Shown: positions 18,434 through 26,918 of the stretch, in pieces
Layout: every line of letters starts with the position of its first letter
How positions within the stretch are numbered: the stretch's first letter is position 1
DNA from: Siculibacillus lacustris
Lineage (GTDB): Bacteria > Pseudomonadota > Alphaproteobacteria > Rhizobiales > Ancalomicrobiaceae
DNA: 43,648 nucleotides
NCBI RefSeq assembly: GCF_004328075.1
Contig: NZ_SJFN01000037.1
Span: 1-43,648 of the forward strand
Direction of reading: 5' to 3'
Program-made: the position numbers and the translations under genes
Notes under the pieces: model-generated
The model's database searches: none
Seen by the model: only the letters and a program-made list of their open reading frames with translations
Told to the model about the DNA's origin: nothing

Positions 18434-19687
18434 ATGACCGCCGACGACCGCCTCGAACCGCCGCCGCTCGATCCGCCGCCGTCCTTCGGGCCGCGGCGGA
18501 TGCGGGCGTCGCTGTCGTCGTCGCTGGGGCGCCCGACGGCGGCCCGCGATCTCGACGGCGCGGGACGGCGCGAGCCGACCATCGCCCCGTCCGCGCCGGA
18601 GGTCACGGTGTCCGTCGCCGCACCCGCTTCGCCGGAGCCGGCGCCGGAGGTCCTGCCGCGAGATGCGCCGGCCGTGAACGCCGCGGCGAGCGGCGGCGCA
18701 CCGTCGGGCGGCCATCGGCCGGCCGCAGCACGACCGAGCGCCGCGCGCGCCGGCGGCCGGGCGCCGAAGCCGAAGGGGCCGGCGCGGCCGCCACCGGGCA
18801 AGACGATCGTGCCGCCGCAGGCGGTGGCCGGGCGGGCGCTGGTCTCGGTGGTGGCGATCATGTGTTTCCTCGCCGCGCTGGCGGTCGGCGTGCTGACCCT
18901 GGTGGTCGCCGCCGCCCAGGACTGGCAACTCGACGTCAGCCGCGAGGCGACGATCCAGGTCAAGCCGATCGACGGGCAGGCGATCGAGCCGCGGCTGGCC
19001 AAGGCGCTCGACATCGCCCGGGCGACCCGCGGGGTGCGCTCGGCGCGGCTGGTCGACGAACGCGAGAGCGCGGCGCTGCTCGAACCCTGGCTCGGGCGCG
19101 GGCTCGACCTGTCGTCGCTGCCGATCCCGCGGCTGGTGGTGGTCGACCTCGCCGATCCGGCGACCGCCGATCTCACCGGGCTCCGGCTGCGGATCGCCGC
19201 CGAGGTCGCCGGCGCAGCGGTCGACGACCATGCGGTGTGGGCGGCGCGGCTGCGCACCATGGCCGGGGCGATGGTGGTGGTCGGGGTCGGCGTGGTCGGA
19301 CTGATGCTGGCGGCGATGGTGCTGTCGGTGGTGTTCGCGACCCGGGCGGCAATGGCCGGCAATCGCGAGGTGATCGAAGTGCTGCACTTCGTCGGTGCCG
19401 AGGATCGCTTCATCGCCCGGCAGTTCCAACGCCATTTCCTGCTGCTGGGCCTGCGCGGCGGGGCGATCGGCGGCTCGGCGGCGGCGGCGGCCTTTCTGAT
19501 CGCCGACTTCGCGACCCGCAGCGGTCGCGCCGATGGGCTCGCCGATCAGGCGCAGGCGCTGTTCGGCGGCTTCTCGGTCGGGCTCGCCGGCTACGCCGCG
19601 GTGATCGGGTTGGTCGCCGTGGTCGCGGCGCTGACGGCGATCACCTCGCGGGCGACGGTGCTCGGTCATCTCGGCCGGCTGGATTGA
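18434..19687 (+). CDS. ftsX: Cell division protein FtsX
   Basis: Membrane partner of FtsE, 417 residues. The C-terminal 290 residues show the FtsX layout: TM1 at about 137-160, a periplasmic loop of about 110 residues, then three further membrane segments near 277-305, 337-358 and 385-405. A cytoplasmic EVIEVLHFVGAEDRFIARQFQRHF segment matches the coupling helix region. The first 135 residues are Pro/Ala/Arg-rich and look disordered; this extension is long compared with enterobacterial FtsX. The ATG at 18434 follows a GAGGGGAG ribosome site. Identity rests on adjacency to ftsE plus topology. Confidence 0.88.
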   Translation: MTADDRLEPPPLDPPPSFGPRRMRASLSSSLGRPTAARDLDGAGRREPTIAPSAPEVTVSVAAPASPEPAPEVLPRDAPAVNAAASGGAPSGGHRPAAARPSAARAGGRAPKPKGPARPPPGKTIVPPQAVAGRALVSVVAIMCFLAALAVGVLTLVVAAAQDWQLDVSREATIQVKPIDGQAIEPRLAKALDIARATRGVRSARLVDERESAALLEPWLGRGLDLSSLPIPRLVVVDLADPATADLTGLRLRIAAEVAGAAVDDHAVWAARLRTMAGAMVVVGVGVVGLMLAAMVLSVVFATRAAMAGNREVIEVLHFVGAEDRFIARQFQRHFLLLGLRGGAIGGSAAAAAFLIADFATRSGRADGLADQAQALFGGFSVGLAGYAAVIGLVAVVAALTAITSRATVLGHLGRLD

Positions 19688-19751
19688 TCGCGATGGGGCT
19701 CGAAATCACCCGGTGGATCCCGCGGATCGTGGATTCTGGTAGACTGCGCAG

Positions 19752-20486
19752 ATGAAGGACAGATCGGCACGGTCGCGCCCGGGCGACCGCGACAAGGGCG
19801 CCGCCGGCGGGACGTCCGGGTCTCCGCAGCGGCGGCACGGCCCCCTGCGGGCGGTGGCGACGGTGGCGATCGGCGCGGTGGTGGCCCTGGCGGTCGCGGC
19901 GGCGCTGTTCGCGGCCGGCTTCGTGCGCTTCGCGGTGGTGGTGGCCGGATCCGAGCCGGCCGAGGACGTGCGCGCCGATGCGATCGTCGCCCTGACCGGC
20001 GGGCGCGACCGGGTCCAGGGGGCGGTCGATCTCCTGGAGGCGGGCCGTGGCCGGCGGCTGCTGATCTCCGGCGTCCACCCGATGACCACCGCCGACGACA
20101 TCGCCCGGGCGACGGAATCCGACCGGCGGATGTTCGGCTGCTGCGTCGATCTCGGCCATCGCGCCGAATCCACCGCCGGCAATGCCCGCGAAGTCGCCGA
20201 GTGGGCGCGGGCGCGCGGCTTTTCCAGTCTGGTGGTGGTGACCAGCGCCTACCACATGCCGCGGTCGTTGGTGGAACTGGAACGCGCCGCGCCGGGGATC
20301 CGCATGGTGCCCTATCCGGTGATGCGGCCCGATCTCCATCTCGACCGCTGGTTTCTGCATCCGGCGACGACCAAACTTCTCTTGCACGAGTACCTGAAGT
20401 ATATGGGCGCGAGGTTCGGTCTGGCGACGCCCCACGGCCAGCCGACGATGGTCGCCCAGGCGACCGCGAGCGGAGCGACGCGCTGA
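19752..20486 (+). CDS. YdcF / DUF218 family protein
   Basis: A 244-residue protein with a basic N-terminus, one membrane segment (about 33-58) and a DUF218 domain. Family motifs seen: DAIVALTGGRDRVQGAVDLLEAGRGRRLLISG, the ESTAGNAREVAEWAR stretch, and VVTSAYHMPRSLVELER. Members include SanA and ElyC, envelope proteins linked to peptidoglycan or lipid-carrier handling, but the reaction is not established. It lies between ftsX and plsC in the same direction, with a gap of 64 bases after ftsX, consistent with an envelope function. Confidence 0.88.
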   Translation: MKDRSARSRPGDRDKGAAGGTSGSPQRRHGPLRAVATVAIGAVVALAVAAALFAAGFVRFAVVVAGSEPAEDVRADAIVALTGGRDRVQGAVDLLEAGRGRRLLISGVHPMTTADDIARATESDRRMFGCCVDLGHRAESTAGNAREVAEWARARGFSSLVVVTSAYHMPRSLVELERAAPGIRMVPYPVMRPDLHLDRWFLHPATTKLLLHEYLKYMGARFGLATPHGQPTMVAQATASGATR

Positions 20487-20522
20487 CGTCGGCTCGGCGA
20501 TCGCTGCGAGGACGACGACCGC

Positions 20523-21335
20523 ATGCTCATTCTCCGAAGTCTGGCCTTCAATGCCTTCTTCTATCTCCACACCATCGCCTGGCTGATCGGCATGTTGCCG
20601 ACCCTGCTGATGTCGAAGGCGGTGACGCTGGCCTGCGTCAAGCAGTGGGCGCGGATCAATCGCTGGTCGCTGGGGGCGATCGCCGGGGTCAGAGTGGAGA
20701 TCCGCGGGCTCGAGAACGTGCCGACGACCGGGGCGATCATCGCCTCCAAGCACCAGTCGACCTTCGAGACGGTGGCGCTGCTCGATCTGTTCCGCGATCC
20801 GACCTACGTCCTGAAGCGCGAACTGCTGAGGATCCCGCTGTTCGGGCGCTATGCGCAGATGGCCGAACAGATCGCCGTCGACCGCACCGCGGGCCGCGCG
20901 GCGCTGACCGAGATGGCGGCGCGGGCCAAGGCGGAAGCCACCAAGGGTCGGCAGATCATCATCTATCCGGAAGGCACGCGGCGTCCGGCCGGAGCGCCGC
21001 CGGCCTACAAGCACGGCGTCGCCCATCTCTACCGCGAACTCGGGGTGCCGATGGTGCCGGTGGCGCTCAATGCCGGTCTGTTCTGGGGGCGGCATCAGTT
21101 CCTGCGCCATCCCGGCACTCTGGTGCTGGAGTTCCTGCCGGCGATCCCGCCCGGGCTGCCGATGAAGGTGGCCTTCGCGGCGATGTGCGCGGCGATCGAG
21201 ACCGGCTCCGACCGGCTGATCCGCGAGGCGCTGGCGGCCGACGATCCGCCGCCCTTGCCGCCCGAGGGGCGCGATTTCCTCGCGCGAACCGCTGCCGCGA
21301 CGACCGCCGCGCGGGGACTTGTGGACGACGCGTAA
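20523..21335 (+). CDS. plsC: 1-acyl-sn-glycerol-3-phosphate acyltransferase
   Basis: Converts lysophosphatidic acid to phosphatidic acid in phospholipid synthesis, at the inner membrane. The 270-residue product has an N-terminal membrane segment (about 8-30). Acyltransferase motif I appears as H77-QSTF-E82, with Glu replacing the more common Asp of HX4D, and motif III as YPEGTRRP around residue 150. The MVPVALNAG motif IV follows. The HQSTFE variant is familiar from alphaproteobacterial PlsC, so it is not evidence of inactivity. It lies 36 bases after the YdcF gene. Confidence 0.9.
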   Translation: MLILRSLAFNAFFYLHTIAWLIGMLPTLLMSKAVTLACVKQWARINRWSLGAIAGVRVEIRGLENVPTTGAIIASKHQSTFETVALLDLFRDPTYVLKRELLRIPLFGRYAQMAEQIAVDRTAGRAALTEMAARAKAEATKGRQIIIYPEGTRRPAGAPPAYKHGVAHLYRELGVPMVPVALNAGLFWGRHQFLRHPGTLVLEFLPAIPPGLPMKVAFAAMCAAIETGSDRLIREALAADDPPPLPPEGRDFLARTAAATTAARGLVDDA

Positions 21336-21378
21336 ACGTTCTATGTATGTTCCTGTGGACAGGGACGCGAGGACGACG

Positions 21379-21735
21379 ATGCGCGGCAGGGCACCCAGAC
21401 TCGACGACGGCGACACCAGTCTTCCGGTGGCGGGCGGTCTGGCGCGGCGCTTTCGGGCGTGGCGCGGCGCCTCGGGTCGGCGCTACGTCTTCACCCGAAT
21501 CGAAGGCCGCGACCTGCCCCAGGGCGACCTCGACGACGCGGTGGTGGCGGTGCGCTGCGGATCGATGGTGCCGGCGACCTTCGCCGAGGCGCGGGACCTG
21601 ACGCCGGCGACGCGGGCCGGCGATTGCGAGATCTTCGCCCATTATCTGGCGCCGACCGCCGCCGACCGGCTGGCGGTGTTGGCCGATCTCGACCGGGCGA
21701 CCGCCTTCTTCGGCGGTTCGCTCCTCCCGGACTGA
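21379..21735 (+). CDS. Conserved hypothetical protein (118 aa)
   Basis: No named family recognised. The 118-residue product contains a RYVFTRIEGRDLPQGDLDDAVVAVRCGSMVPATFAEARDL segment followed by a short acidic helix region and ends GGSLLPD. It reads as a small soluble alpha/beta protein with no signal peptide. Third-position GC matches its neighbours, supporting real coding. Start chosen at ATG 21379 after a GAGGACGACG purine run; ATG 21343 in the same frame is possible. It lies 43 bases after plsC. Confidence 0.65.
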   Translation: MRGRAPRLDDGDTSLPVAGGLARRFRAWRGASGRRYVFTRIEGRDLPQGDLDDAVVAVRCGSMVPATFAEARDLTPATRAGDCEIFAHYLAPTAADRLAVLADLDRATAFFGGSLLPD

Positions 21736-21844
21736 CATCATCCCGACGCACCCGCGACGACGCGGCAGAGTCCCGGCGGCCTCGACAGGGCCGCAGCGGT
21801 CGCCGAAGCTCGGCCGGCGATTCGCGGACGGCCGGAGGCGAGAC

Positions 21845-22885
21845 ATGACGGAGACGGGCGGGCAGACGGCGTCGCGGCGCAGGCGGCGTCTGTCGACGAT
21901 GATGATCGGGCTCCTGGTGATCGGCGCGGTGGCGTGGTCGGCGCTGTGGTACGTCGGTCGCGCCCAGGCGCTGGCGCGGGTCGACGCCGGTCTCGCCGAG
22001 CTCGCGCGCCGCGGCGTGGTGGTGACGTGCCCCGAGCCGGTGATCGGCGGCTATCCCTTCCGCATGGAACTGGCGTGCGCCTCGCCGAGCCTGGCGCTTC
22101 CCGCCGCGGGCGTGGTCGCCTCGGGGGCGGCGCTGCGACTGGTCGCCCAGGTCTGGGATCCCTTCCTGGTGATCGCCGAGATCGACGGGCCGATCGCCGC
22201 CGAGGACGGGCGCGGCGGCGATGTGGCGACGACCCTCAAGGCGCTTCAGATTTCGCTGCGGTGGTCGCCGAGCGGGGTCGAGCGCCTGTCGCTGGCGATC
22301 GACGAGGCCGACGCGACCTTCCGATCGGCGACTGGCCCGGCGATCCGCGCGGTTGCGACGCGGTTCGAGGCGCACGGCCGGCGCAGCGGCGCGCAAGGGC
22401 AGGATCTCGATCTGGCGATGACGGCGACGGCCGGGGCGGTGACCGTCGACGGCCGACGGGCGGGGCCGCGCCGCGCCGATCTGACGATCGCCGCGACCCT
22501 GGTCGGAGCGGCGGTGCCGGGGCCGGGCGATCGTCTCGCGGCTTTCGTCGCCGCGGGCGGACGGATCGAGCCGCTGCATCTCGGCCTCGGCGCGAGCGGC
22601 GTGACCATCGACGGGGACGGCGCTCTGCGGCTCGGGGCCGACGGGCTCCTTCAGGGGACGATCGCCACCACGGCGAACGGGCTCGCGCATCTGGTGACGG
22701 CGCGCGACGATCTCGGACCGGAACTGACCGCGGCGATCGGCTCCTATGGCCTGTTCGGCCGCCCGTCGACCGACCCGGCGCGACCGGGGCGTCGCCTCGA
22801 TCTGGTGATCGAGGCCGGTCAGGCGCGGCTCGGCCGGCTGGTGATCGGCCGGATTCCACCGATCCTCCCGCCGGCCGGGCGCTGA
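21845..22885 (+). CDS. DUF2125 domain protein
   Basis: A 346-residue alphaproteobacterial protein of unknown function with a basic N-terminus and one membrane segment (about 18-38), then a secreted beta-rich domain. The sequence GVVVTCPEPVIGGYPFRMELACASPSL near residues 57-83 is the DUF2125 signature, with two cysteines. Location is probably periplasmic, anchored in the inner membrane. It follows plsC and the small unknown gene in the same direction, as I recall for other Hyphomicrobiales. No enzymatic motif is visible. Confidence 0.88.
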   Translation: MTETGGQTASRRRRRLSTMMIGLLVIGAVAWSALWYVGRAQALARVDAGLAELARRGVVVTCPEPVIGGYPFRMELACASPSLALPAAGVVASGAALRLVAQVWDPFLVIAEIDGPIAAEDGRGGDVATTLKALQISLRWSPSGVERLSLAIDEADATFRSATGPAIRAVATRFEAHGRRSGAQGQDLDLAMTATAGAVTVDGRRAGPRRADLTIAATLVGAAVPGPGDRLAAFVAAGGRIEPLHLGLGASGVTIDGDGALRLGADGLLQGTIATTANGLAHLVTARDDLGPELTAAIGSYGLFGRPSTDPARPGRRLDLVIEAGQARLGRLVIGRIPPILPPAGR

Positions 22886-22964
22886 GGCGGGAAACGTCGA
22901 ACGGCGTGTTCGCCGATTCGGGCATCGACAAATCGATTCGGCTCCCCAGATCTGCTCCCCGAAC

Positions 22965-22980
22965 GGTCGCTCGAGCGACC
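22965..22980. promoter_or_regulatory. Perfect 16-bp palindrome upstream of the pirin gene
   Basis: GGTCGCTCGAGCGACC reads the same on both strands and lies 55 bases before the pirin start. It may be an operator or part of a terminator for the upstream DUF2125 gene; no T-run follows. Confidence 0.4.
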
Positions 22981-23035
22981 CACCCGATCCCGACCGGCCG
23001 CCGTGGCGACCCGGTCCGCTCCCGAGGAGACCCCT

Positions 23036-23920
23036 TTGACCGCCAAGTCCGTCGCCCGCGTCGTCGCCGTCCGCAGCACCCATTGGGTCGGCGACGGTTT
23101 CCTGGTCCGTCCGATGTTCGGCGATCTCGCCTTCACCGCCGCGCTCAGCCCGTTCCTGATGTTCGACTGGGCGGCGCCGACCCCGTTCGCGCCGTCGCCG
23201 GTGCCGCGCGGCGTCGGCGCCCATCCCCATCGCGGCTTCGAGACCGTGACGCTGGTCTACGACGGCGTGGTCGAACACCGCGATTCGGCCGGACACGCCG
23301 GGGCGATCGGTCCGGGCGACGTGCAGTGGATGACCGCCGGATCGGGCGTGCTGCACGAGGAGAAGCACGGCCGGGCCTTCGCGGCACGCGGCGGCACTGC
23401 CTCGATGGCCCAGCTGTGGGTCAATCTGCCGGCCGCCGCCAAGATGACCGCACCGCGCTATCAGGCGATCGTCGCGGCCGAGATCCCGACCGTGACCACC
23501 GCCGGCGGCCGGGTGCGGGTGGTCGCCGGCACGCTCACCGATCCGGCCGGCACGGTCCATGTCGGCCCGGCCGCGACGGTCACGCCGCTGTCGGTGTGGG
23601 ACGGCACGCTCGGCGCCGACGAGGTCTTCGCGGCGCCGGTGGCGGCCGGATGGACGACGCTGGTGGCGGTGCTCGACGGCGCGGTCAGGGTCGGCGGCAG
23701 CCGGGTGGCGGGCGGCACGGTGGCGCTGCTGGCCTCCGACGGCGACGGTGTGGCGATCGCCGCGGAGGGCGAGGACGCGCGCTTCCTGGTGCTGGCCGGC
23801 GAGCCGATCGCCGAACCGATCGCCCACTACGGTCCCTTCGTGATGAACACCCGCGAAGAACTGTGGATGGCGATGGACGATTTTCAGAGCGGCCGGATGG
23901 GCGTCCTCGAAGACGTCTGA
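23036..23920 (+). CDS. Pirin family protein
   Basis: Bicupin protein of the pirin family; bacterial members include quercetinases and redox-responsive regulators. The metal-binding cupin motif is visible as GVGAHPHRGFETVTLVYDG with a later VVEHRDS histidine, and the family segments GDVQWMTAGSGVLHEE and LWVNLPAAAKMTAPRYQ follow. The C-terminal GPFVMNTREELWMAMDDFQSGRMG is also typical. The start TTG at 23036 has a GAGGAG site seven bases upstream and was preferred to GTG 23003. Length is 294 residues. The substrate is not known. Confidence 0.9.
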   Translation: MTAKSVARVVAVRSTHWVGDGFLVRPMFGDLAFTAALSPFLMFDWAAPTPFAPSPVPRGVGAHPHRGFETVTLVYDGVVEHRDSAGHAGAIGPGDVQWMTAGSGVLHEEKHGRAFAARGGTASMAQLWVNLPAAAKMTAPRYQAIVAAEIPTVTTAGGRVRVVAGTLTDPAGTVHVGPAATVTPLSVWDGTLGADEVFAAPVAAGWTTLVAVLDGAVRVGGSRVAGGTVALLASDGDGVAIAAEGEDARFLVLAGEPIAEPIAHYGPFVMNTREELWMAMDDFQSGRMGVLEDV

Positions 23921-24070
23921 CGTGGGTTTCTCTGCCGGTGCGGCCGACTCCACGATCGCGCCGCCTCCCTGTTCGTCCGAAGGTCGGGCATTTGCTCGAG
24001 ATCTCCGCAGATGCGAGCCTCTAGGCAGCGGCCGCGTTTGTGGCAAGATGGGCGGACGGGATCGGCGTCG

Positions 24071-24087
24071 TGTGGCAAATCGCCACA
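24071..24087. promoter_or_regulatory. Inverted repeat upstream of the merR-family gene (candidate operator)
   Basis: TGTGGC-AAATC-GCCACA is a perfect 6-bp inverted repeat with a 5-base spacer. It lies 68 bases before the regulator ATG. A third copy of TGTGGCAA occurs just upstream at 24039-24046. Such a dyad suits autoregulation by the MerR-type protein. Confidence 0.45.
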
Positions 24088-24155
24088 TGCGTTTCGGCCT
24101 CCCGACGCGCGAGGCCGCGGGGCAGGGTTCCCGCGGCTCATCCGTGAGGGGCACC

Positions 24156-24617
24156 ATGAGCGAGATCAACGTCACTGCGAGCGAAACCAGCGTCACGTCC
24201 GAACTGTGTCGCAAGCTGCGATCGATCATGCGCTTCGCAGCGATCGACCAGGGAGCGACCTACACGATCGGCCAGATGTCGAGCCATCTCGGGGTGTCGC
24301 TCAGGACGTTGCGCTTCTACGAGCAGGCGGGGCTGCTGTCCCCCGACCGCAACGGCCAGCGCCGGCTCTATTCGCCGGCCGATCTCGAGCGGCTGGAGAT
24401 CATCGTCACCCTGCGCGAGCTGGAAGTGTCGCTGGCGGCGATCCGGCAGTTGTTCGGGGCGATCGACGAACAGGACCCGAGCGCGCTGGCGCTGGTCGAG
24501 ACGGCGATCGCCGGCACGCTCGAATCGCTGCTGCGCGACAACGTCGCGCGGATCAACGAACTCGAGGGCATCAACCGGCGCATCGCCGATGTCCGGGTCG
24601 GGCTCGCCCAGGACTGA
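24156..24617 (+). CDS. MerR family transcriptional regulator
   Basis: A 153-residue DNA-binding protein. A 40-residue N-terminal extension precedes the MerR winged helix: YTIGQMSSHLGVSLRTLRFYEQAGLL, then RRLYSPADLERLEIIVTLRELEVSLAAIRQLF. A C-terminal coiled-coil dimerisation helix follows. Only one cysteine (in the extension) is present, so a metal sensor of the MerR/CueR type is unlikely. It converges with the ethylmalonyl-CoA mutase gene, nine bases apart, which makes regulation of that pathway possible but not shown. The ATG at 24156 follows a GTGAGGGG site; a longer frame to 23922 is less likely. Confidence 0.88.
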   Translation: MSEINVTASETSVTSELCRKLRSIMRFAAIDQGATYTIGQMSSHLGVSLRTLRFYEQAGLLSPDRNGQRRLYSPADLERLEIIVTLRELEVSLAAIRQLFGAIDEQDPSALALVETAIAGTLESLLRDNVARINELEGINRRIADVRVGLAQD

Positions 24618-24629
24618 GGCGCGGCCTCA
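24615..24629. terminator. Palindrome holding both convergent stop codons
   Basis: TGAGGC-GCG-GCCTCA is a perfect 6-bp stem with a 3-base loop. Its first three bases are the stop of the MerR gene and its last three the reverse-strand stop of ecm. It could act as a small two-way terminator, but there is no T-run on either side. Confidence 0.35.
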
Positions 24630-26606
24630 GGCGGCGAGCGCCCGGCGCTCGTCGACGATCCGCACCACGTCGGCGATGATCTCGGTGATCTGGAAATCCT
24701 TCGGCGTGTAGACGCCGGCGACCCCCAGGGCGCGCAGCGCCGCGGCGTCTTCGGCGGGAATGATGCCGCCGACCACCACCGGCACGTCGTCGAGCCCGGC
24801 CGCCTTCATCCGCTGCAGCACGTCCTCGACCAGGGCGAGATGCGACCCCGACAGGATCGACAGGCCGACGGCGTGCACGCCCTCCTCGAGGGCGGCGTTG
24901 ACGATCTGCGCCGGGGTCAGGCGGATACCCTCGTAGACCACCTCCAGGCCGCAGTCGCGGGCGCGCACGGCGATCTGCTCGGCGCCGTTCGAATGGCCGT
25001 CGAGGCCGGGCTTGCCGACCAGGAACTTGAGGCGACGGCCGAGCCGGGCGGAGACCGCGTCGACGGTCGCGCGCACCGCGGCGAGATCGCCGCCGCCGTC
25101 CTGGGCGGCGCGGCCGACGCCGGTCGGGGCGCGATATTCGCCGAACACGCCGCGCAGCGCCGCGCCCCATTCGCCGGTGGTGACTCCGGCCTTGGCGGCG
25201 ACGATCGACGGTTCCATGATGTTGCGGCCTTCGGCGGCGGCGGCCTGGAGGTCGGCGAGCGCGGCGGCGACGGCACTGGGATCGCGGGCGGCACGCCAGG
25301 CGGCGAGGCCGGCGATCGCTTCGGCCTCGACATGGGCCGGCACGGTGAGGATCGAGCCTTCGCCGGTGGTCAGCGGCGAGGGTTCGGTCTCGCGGAAGCG
25401 GTTGACGCCGACCACGGTCGCGGTCCCGGCCTCGATCGCCTCGAGCCGGCGGGTGTTCGATTCCACCAGCTTCTGCTTCATGTAGCTCGATTCGACCGCG
25501 GCGACGGCGCCGCCCATCGCTTCGATCGCCGCCAGCTCGGCCCGTGCTTCGGCGACCAGGGCTTCGACCTTGGCCTCGATCTCGGTCGATCCGGCGAAGA
25601 TGTCGGCATATTCGAGCAGGTCGGTCTCGTAGGCGAGGATCTGCTGCATCCGCAACGACCACTGCTGGTCCCAGGGACGCGGCAGGCCGAGCGCCTCGTT
25701 CCAGGCCGGCAATTGCACGGCGCGGGCGCGGGCGTCGCGCGACAGGGTCACGGCGAGGGCCTCGATCAGGATGCGGTAGACGTTGTTCTCCGGCTGCGGT
25801 TCGGTCAGGCCGAGGGAATTGACCTGGACGCCGTAGCGGAAACGGCGGTTCTTCTCGTCGGTGACGCCCCAGCGCTCGCGGGTGATCTCGTCCCACAGGC
25901 GGCCGAAGGCGCGCATCTTGCAGAGCTCGGTGACGAAGCGCATGCCGGCGTTGACGAAGAACGAGATGCGGCCGACCGCCTCGCCGAATTCTTCCTCCGG
26001 AATCGCGCCGGTGCGGCGGACGTCGTCGAGCACGGCGATGGCGGTGGCCAGCGCGAAGGCCAGTTCCTGGACCGGCGTCGCCCCGGCCTCCTGCAGATGG
26101 TAGGAGCAGACGTTCATCGGGTTCCATTTCGGCATGGCCGAATAGGTCCAGGCGATGACGTCGGTGGTCAGCCGCATCGACGGCGCCGGCGGGAAGACGT
26201 AGGTGCCGCGCGACAGATATTCCTTGATCAGATCGTTCTGGGTGGTGCCCGCGAGCAGCCGCCGATCGGCGCCTTGTTCGTCGGCGACGGCGACGTAGAG
26301 GGCGAGCAGCCACGGCGCCGTGGCGTTGATGGTCATCGAGGTGTTCATCTGGTCGAGCGGAATGCCGTCGAACAGGGCGCGCATGTCGCCGAGATGGCTG
26401 ACCGGCACGCCGACCTTGCCGACCTCGCCGCGCGACAGCGGGTGATCGGCGTCGTAGCCGGTCTGGGTCGGCAGGTCGAAGGCCACCGACAGACCGGTCT
26501 GACCCTTGGCCAGATTGGAGCGGTAGAGCCGGTTGGAGGCCGCCGCCGTCGAATGGCCGGCATAGGTCCGGAAGAGCCAGGGCTTGTCGGGGGTGGCGAG
26601 CGGCAT
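24627..26606 (-). CDS. ecm: Ethylmalonyl-CoA mutase (B12-dependent)
   Basis: Coenzyme B12 mutase that converts ethylmalonyl-CoA to methylsuccinyl-CoA in the ethylmalonyl-CoA pathway for acetyl-CoA assimilation. The 659-residue protein has the methylmalonyl-CoA mutase-type barrel (TYAGHSTAAASNRLYRSNLAKGQTG; LSVAFDLPTQTGYDADHP) and a C-terminal cobalamin domain with the D-x-H-x-x-G motif at D536-G-H538, then LSILSGS and VVVGGIIP. It is shorter than the usual methylmalonyl-CoA mutase (over 700). Divergence from ccr supports the ethylmalonyl assignment, although methylmalonyl activity cannot be excluded from sequence reading. ATG 26606 gives the family N-terminus. Also called meaA. Confidence 0.9.
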   Translation of the reverse strand: MPLATPDKPWLFRTYAGHSTAAASNRLYRSNLAKGQTGLSVAFDLPTQTGYDADHPLSRGEVGKVGVPVSHLGDMRALFDGIPLDQMNTSMTINATAPWLLALYVAVADEQGADRRLLAGTTQNDLIKEYLSRGTYVFPPAPSMRLTTDVIAWTYSAMPKWNPMNVCSYHLQEAGATPVQELAFALATAIAVLDDVRRTGAIPEEEFGEAVGRISFFVNAGMRFVTELCKMRAFGRLWDEITRERWGVTDEKNRRFRYGVQVNSLGLTEPQPENNVYRILIEALAVTLSRDARARAVQLPAWNEALGLPRPWDQQWSLRMQQILAYETDLLEYADIFAGSTEIEAKVEALVAEARAELAAIEAMGGAVAAVESSYMKQKLVESNTRRLEAIEAGTATVVGVNRFRETEPSPLTTGEGSILTVPAHVEAEAIAGLAAWRAARDPSAVAAALADLQAAAAEGRNIMEPSIVAAKAGVTTGEWGAALRGVFGEYRAPTGVGRAAQDGGGDLAAVRATVDAVSARLGRRLKFLVGKPGLDGHSNGAEQIAVRARDCGLEVVYEGIRLTPAQIVNAALEEGVHAVGLSILSGSHLALVEDVLQRMKAAGLDDVPVVVGGIIPAEDAAALRALGVAGVYTPKDFQITEIIADVVRIVDERRALAA

Positions 26607-26648
26607 GACGGAGCGTCCGATGACTGGGGGAAGGATCTCAATCGATTG

Positions 26649-26668
26649 GATACCGCAGCGCAACAGCG
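26649..26668 (-). promoter_or_regulatory. Shared ecm/ccr element, ecm copy
   Basis: Reads CGCTGTTGCGCTGCGGTATC on the minus strand, 42 bases before the ecm ATG. It matches the ccr copy at 17 of 20 positions (common form CGCTGYTGCGCTGCRRTATC). Likely a binding site for a regulator common to both pathway genes. Confidence 0.5.
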
Positions 26669-26846
26669 GAGTCAGCCCACACGATGGTAGGGCGGGCGAC
26701 GGGGCCGGACGCCCGTCCGGGCGGGCGCGGAGGTCCGGAAGTCGAAGAACGGCGAAACGATTTCAATCCTTTAGTATTATGGAAAACTCCGGTGTTCCGG
26801 GAGGATAGTGCGGCCGACGGTCGCAGTGCGGCATGAGCTCGCGAAG

Positions 26847-26866
26847 CGCTGCTGCGCTGCAATATC
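26847..26866 (+). promoter_or_regulatory. Shared ecm/ccr element, ccr copy
   Basis: Reads CGCTGCTGCGCTGCAATATC on the plus strand, 52 bases before the ccr ATG, with the same orientation relative to the gene as the ecm copy. The similar spacing from both start codons argues against chance. Confidence 0.5.
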
Positions 26867-26918
26867 GACGCTGCGGTCCCGCGAGTGGCCGCCGACGAAG
26901 CCACGAGGACAGACGGTC

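Larger units (their letters stand above)
26607..26918. other. Divergent intergenic region between ecm and ccr
   Basis: No gene is seen in these 312 bases. The region contains an AT-richer patch (about 26755-26790) in its centre, which may hold core promoter elements, and two similar 20-bp elements, one near each gene and each in the same orientation relative to its gene. No riboswitch was recognised. Confidence 0.7.

Noticed and set aside
26607-26918. A cobalamin riboswitch upstream of the B12-dependent mutase gene
   Set aside because: The conserved B12-box and the expected long structured leader are not present.
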